A stretch of 64,000 nt of DNA from Paracoccus yeei ATCC BAA-599 (lineage in GTDB: Bacteria; Pseudomonadota; Alphaproteobacteria; Rhodobacterales; Rhodobacteraceae): the NCBI RefSeq assembly GCF_000622145.1, contig NZ_JHWH01000009.1, forward strand, positions 135,796 through 199,795, given 5' to 3'. Shown here one piece after another: positions 60,919 through 64,000 of this stretch. Position 1 is the first letter of the stretch; every line of letters starts with the position of its first letter. The notes under the pieces are model-generated. The model was not told the origin of the DNA, did not search any database, and saw only the letters and a list, made by a program, of their open reading frames with translations. The translations under genes and the position numbers were made by a program.

Positions 60919-62204
60919 GCGTGACAGCCGATGACGAAATCCTGCCCACCTATCGGCCGGTCTTTCTGACGGCGCTAGCGACGATCCTGTTCCTGGTCTG
61001 CACACTGGGCGGATGGGGCGTTTACGCCCGGCTTGACGGCGCGGTGGTCACGCAGGGGGTCATCCTTGCGGAAAGCAAGCGAAAGACCGTCGAGAACCTG
61101 GAAGGCGGCATTCTGTCCCGGCTTCTGGTTGCGCCGGGTGATCGGGTCGTGGCCGGCCAGCCGGTCGCCCAGCTCGACACCACCCAAGACCGCGAGCGCC
61201 TGGCACAGATGGAGGCCGAGCGTCGCGCTCTGGTCTTCGACATCTGGCGGTTGGAGGCCGAGGCACAGGGAACGCCCCTTGATACCGCCAATGCCCCCGA
61301 GGCGGACCCCCAGCGGATCGCAGCCCAGGCCGGACTGCACGACGCACGGCTTGCCCTGCATCAGGGGCAGATCGCCTCGATGATGCGCCAGGCCGAACAT
61401 CTGTCGGCCCAGGCAAGAGCCAATCGCGCACAGGCCCGCGCCTCGGAACGCCAGATCGAAAGCTGGCGACAGGAACTGGCGAATACCGAAACCCTCGTCG
61501 AGCGCGGTGCCGCCACCCCCCAGAAGCTCCGAGAGCTTGGCCGCACCATCTCTGTCCTGGAGGGTGAGCGCGACGAATATGCCGCGCTGGCCGAGGCGAA
61601 CGAACGCGACGGCGCGCGCGTCCTGGCCGATATCGCAACCCTTCGCCAGCAGCGCGTGGCCGAAGCAAACGAAATGCTGGCGCAATCCCGCCGCAGTCTT
61701 CCCGCGCTTGAAGCGCAGATGCGCGCAACGGAAGATGTGCTTCGCCGCCGCACCCTGCGCGCGCCGCAGGATGGCCTGGTGGTCGATATCCCCATCGTGA
61801 CGCCTGGCGCGGTGATCGGCTCGGGCGCCGTGGTGATGGAGGTCGTACCCGACACCGACGCGCTGGTCGCCCAGGTACGGCTTCCACCCGAGGCCATCGA
61901 CACCGTCCATGTGGGACGCAAGGCACGGGTCCGGCTGACGGCTTATCGCCGCGCCGTCGCTCCCACTATTGGGGGCGAGGTAACCTATGTTTCCGCCGAT
62001 CTTCTGGAGGAACCGCGCGACGGCAGCCGCTATTTCGAGGCCCGCGTCGCGCTGGATGCGGGTGCTCTGGAGGAGCAGCCGGAGATTGCCTTGACAGCAG
62101 GGATGCCGGTCGAGGTCGCGATCCAGACCGGCGAGCGTCGGGCGGGCGACTATCTGCTGGAACCGATCCTGCGGCATCTGGGAAGGGCGATGCGGGATGA
62201 ATGA
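60915..62204 (+). CDS. HlyD-family membrane fusion protein (PrtE-like)
   Basis: A 429-aa periplasmic adaptor. It has one N-terminal helix (about residues 15-37, FLTALATILFLVCTLGGWGV), a lipoyl segment (GGILSRLLVAPGDRVVAGQP), a long coiled coil rich in Glu/Gln/Arg (about 90-270), and a C-terminal beta-barrel. It connects the ABC exporter to an outer-membrane TolC-type channel. No TolC gene is present here, so a distant one is probably used. Confidence 0.88.
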   Translation: MSVTADDEILPTYRPVFLTALATILFLVCTLGGWGVYARLDGAVVTQGVILAESKRKTVENLEGGILSRLLVAPGDRVVAGQPVAQLDTTQDRERLAQMEAERRALVFDIWRLEAEAQGTPLDTANAPEADPQRIAAQAGLHDARLALHQGQIASMMRQAEHLSAQARANRAQARASERQIESWRQELANTETLVERGAATPQKLRELGRTISVLEGERDEYAALAEANERDGARVLADIATLRQQRVAEANEMLAQSRRSLPALEAQMRATEDVLRRRTLRAPQDGLVVDIPIVTPGAVIGSGAVVMEVVPDTDALVAQVRLPPEAIDTVHVGRKARVRLTAYRRAVAPTIGGEVTYVSADLLEEPRDGSRYFEARVALDAGALEEQPEIALTAGMPVEVAIQTGERRAGDYLLEPILRHLGRAMRDE

Positions 62205-62249
62205 TTTCTTAACCTTTTGCGCCGACAATCGGCAAAGAAAACAGGTAAG

Positions 62250-63062
62250 ATGGAAATGAGCGAAGGTACTTTCACACTGAAGCATGCCGATCTTCCGGCG
62301 TTGGACCGCGTCGGCCTGCGCCTTCCGGGTCTTCTGCAGACGGGCAGGCTGGCGGCTGGTTCCCGGATCGAGGGGCCGACCTCGATCATCTGCTCCGTCT
62401 CGCCAGGAGCATTCATCGATATCGGGGCGTTCTGCAACCTGAGCGGCGGGACAATCAACAATGTCCGCTTCGGGCGTTATTGCTCGATCGCGGCGGGCGT
62501 CGTCATCGGCATGCATGAGCATCCAACGGACTGGCTGACCACATCGCGCGCCGCCTATTTCCCGCAGGTGAACGGCTGGCGCGAGCTTGTAGCCCCGCAA
62601 CGCACCGAGGAAATCCGGCAAGGTCTGCGTCCCTTCAAGGGGAGTTGCCCGATCACCGAGATTGGCGACGATGTCTGGATCGGGCAGGGTGCCTTCATCA
62701 AGTCGGGCGTCCGCATCGGCGCCGGGTCCATCATCGGCGCCCGCGCGGTCGTGCTGCGGGACGTACCGCCCTATTCGATCGTCGTGGGAACACCTGGGCG
62801 GGTCGTACGGCTCCGCTTTCCAGAACCGGCGGTCGAGCGCCTGCTGGCCGTGCAATGGTGGCGCTATTCGATCTTTGATCTGTTTTCAGCACCAATGGAC
62901 AATATCGACGCCACGCTGGACCGGATCGAAGACATGATCGCAGGAGGCCGGATTCAACCCTATGAAGGACCCGTCGTAACAGCCGAGAGCCTGCGCGATT
63001 CGCAAGGGCTTGCGGCCGATCTTGCCGTACGCTTCACCCCACCCGTGGCACAAGCAAGTTGA
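62250..63062 (+). CDS. CatB-like hexapeptide O-acyltransferase
   Basis: A 270-aa left-handed beta-helix acyltransferase, with VRFGRYCSIAAGVVIGMHEH (catalytic His region) and a hexapeptide ladder, IGDDVWIGQGAFIKSGVRIG. Such enzymes acetylate sugars or xenobiotics. Context suggests a sugar of the locus's glycan. ATG 62250 follows AGG at 5 bases, and Met3 is also possible. It lies 45 bases after the HlyD stop, at the end of the operon. Confidence 0.8.
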   Translation: MEMSEGTFTLKHADLPALDRVGLRLPGLLQTGRLAAGSRIEGPTSIICSVSPGAFIDIGAFCNLSGGTINNVRFGRYCSIAAGVVIGMHEHPTDWLTTSRAAYFPQVNGWRELVAPQRTEEIRQGLRPFKGSCPITEIGDDVWIGQGAFIKSGVRIGAGSIIGARAVVLRDVPPYSIVVGTPGRVVRLRFPEPAVERLLAVQWWRYSIFDLFSAPMDNIDATLDRIEDMIAGGRIQPYEGPVVTAESLRDSQGLAADLAVRFTPPVAQAS

Positions 63063-63082
63063 TGGTAAACCTTGGATCAGGT

Positions 63083-63111
63083 TGGACCCCATCCGCATAA
63101 CTGGACCCCAT
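63083..63111 (+). repeat. Tandem TGGACCCCAT copies near an IS remnant
   Basis: TGGACCCCAT occurs at 63083-63092 and 63102-63111, starts 19 bases apart, with a partial CGGACCCTGAT at 63116. They lie between the acyltransferase and the broken transposase and may be an insertion-sequence end. No matching inverted copy is in the window. Confidence 0.35.
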
Positions 63112-63234
63112 GATCGGACCCTGATCTGACTGGGTCTGTGGCCTCTCCCGCGGCATTCTCCGTTCGAGGGTTGCGCCCGGTTGGCGGGCGCCGAGCCTCA
63201 AGAATGGGGCAGAGACCAGATGCAGGGTAGCACG

Positions 63235-64000
63235 TTTAATCGCGCAACTGACAGCAAGCTGGCAGGAGGACTACGACCGCTGGCAGCGCCGCGACCTTTC
63301 GTCGCGTCGCTCTGTCTCCATCCGCGCCGACGGCGTCTACCTTCAGGCCCGGATGGAACCGCAAGCCGAGTGCATGCGGGTGATCCTCGGGGCCACACCC
63401 GAAGGAAAGAAGGAACTCGTGGGATTCCAGGTCGGGGTGCGCGAAAGCGCGCAAAGCTGGCGCGAACTGCGGGTCGGTCTCAAGTCTCGCGGCCTTGCCG
63501 TGCCGCCCGAACGGGCCGGTGGCGATGGTGCCCTGGGCTTTTGGAAGGCCATGGATGAGATCTTCCCCAGCACTCGCCATCAACGGTGTTGGTTTCACAA
63601 GATGGCGAATGTGCTCAATTGCTTCCTCAAGTCCATGCAGCCCGCTGTCACCGCCGATCTGCGCGAGATCTCTCATGCCCAAACCCGCGCTGCGGCGTTG
63701 GCGGCCATCGAGACTTCAAGGATGAATATGCCGCCAAATACCAGCGTGGCGTGACCTGTCTGACCAGGGACAACGAAGCCTTGCCGGCCTTTCACGACTT
63801 CCCCGCCGAGCACTGGGAGCATCTGCGCACCTCGAACCCGATCGAAAGCGTCTTCGCCACCGTCCGACACCGAACCGTCCGCACCAAGGGCGCACTGTCG
63901 CAGAAGACCGCGAAGCTGATGGTCTTCACCCTGGTCCGGGCCGCATCGAAGAAGTCGCGCAAGCTCAACGGCACAAACCAGTTGCCACGCGTCATCGAAG
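63235..64000 (+). pseudogene. IS256-family transposase remnant (5' truncated, frameshifted)
   Basis: From about 63245 the frame encodes the middle of an IS256 (mutator-type) transposase, with SIRADGVYLQARMEP, then LGFWKAMDEIFPSTRHQRCW. At about 63715 one T seems lost (GAGACTTCAAG for GAGACTTTCAAG). The frame then ends at 63754, but the family sequence resumes in another frame (FPAEHWEHLRTSNPIES, then VRHRTVRTKGALS) to the right edge. The N-terminal ~150 residues are missing. IS256 elements do not use programmed frameshifting, so this is most likely a dead copy. Confidence 0.85.

Noticed and set aside
63232..63558. A separate 125-aa protein at the right edge
   Set aside because: It is an out-of-frame reading of the IS256 remnant. 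The transposase motifs are in the neighbouring frame.

Overview
This is a GC-rich window of close-packed, often overlapping genes. It looks like a chromosome or large replicon of a pigmented Paracoccus or near relative (Rhodobacterales). The complete methylamine dehydrogenase cluster in the order mauRFBEDACJGMN, a Paracoccus-type carotenoid cluster and a Rhodobacterales-type ectoine catabolic cluster all support this. The assignment rests on gene content and was not checked by a search. No tRNA, rRNA or CRISPR array was seen.

Layout. 1-1303: start of a large DUF4011-type protein that runs off the left edge. 1601-2077: a small glycine-zipper envelope protein. 2210-9639: carotenoid genes crtX-crtY-crtI-crtB (+), crtZ-crtE (-) and a type 2 isopentenyl diphosphate isomerase (+). 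No crtW ketolase is present, so the expected product is zeaxanthin and its glucosides. 9630-10058: two tiny hydrophilic proteins. 10115-19248: the full mau cluster on the minus strand. The tryptophans that form the TTQ cofactor, the amicyanin copper ligands and the MauG haem and electron-hopping residues all sit at constant offsets from the numbering of the P. denitrificans proteins.

19365-25904: a lipoprotein, a GT2-GT4 fusion glycosyltransferase with a translationally coupled unknown protein, a sulfotransferase and another unknown protein, probably a surface-glycan locus. 26143-29694: a solo LuxR regulator, a nucleotidyltransferase-fold protein and an animal-type haem peroxidase. 29695-30213 has no gene but holds a strong nested hairpin upstream of nadA-nadB-nadC (30214-33652), the de novo NAD operon.

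33665-36889: an FAD/GcvT-type amine dehydrogenase divergent from an XRE-cupin regulator, with palindromes between them. 36883-50139: an ectoine and hydroxyectoine import and degradation cluster read as enuR-ehuABCD-eutABC-doeA-doeB-aldehyde dehydrogenase-aminotransferase-oxidoreductase.

50265-63062: a locus with two divergent RTX calcium-binding proteins. It continues into a tightly coupled operon of two GT4 glycosyltransferases interleaved with two large uncharacterised proteins that share a C-terminal domain, then a type I secretion ATPase, an HlyD adaptor and a hexapeptide acyltransferase. I regard this locus as the best candidate for an undescribed system. The right edge (63235-64000) is a degraded IS256-family transposase.
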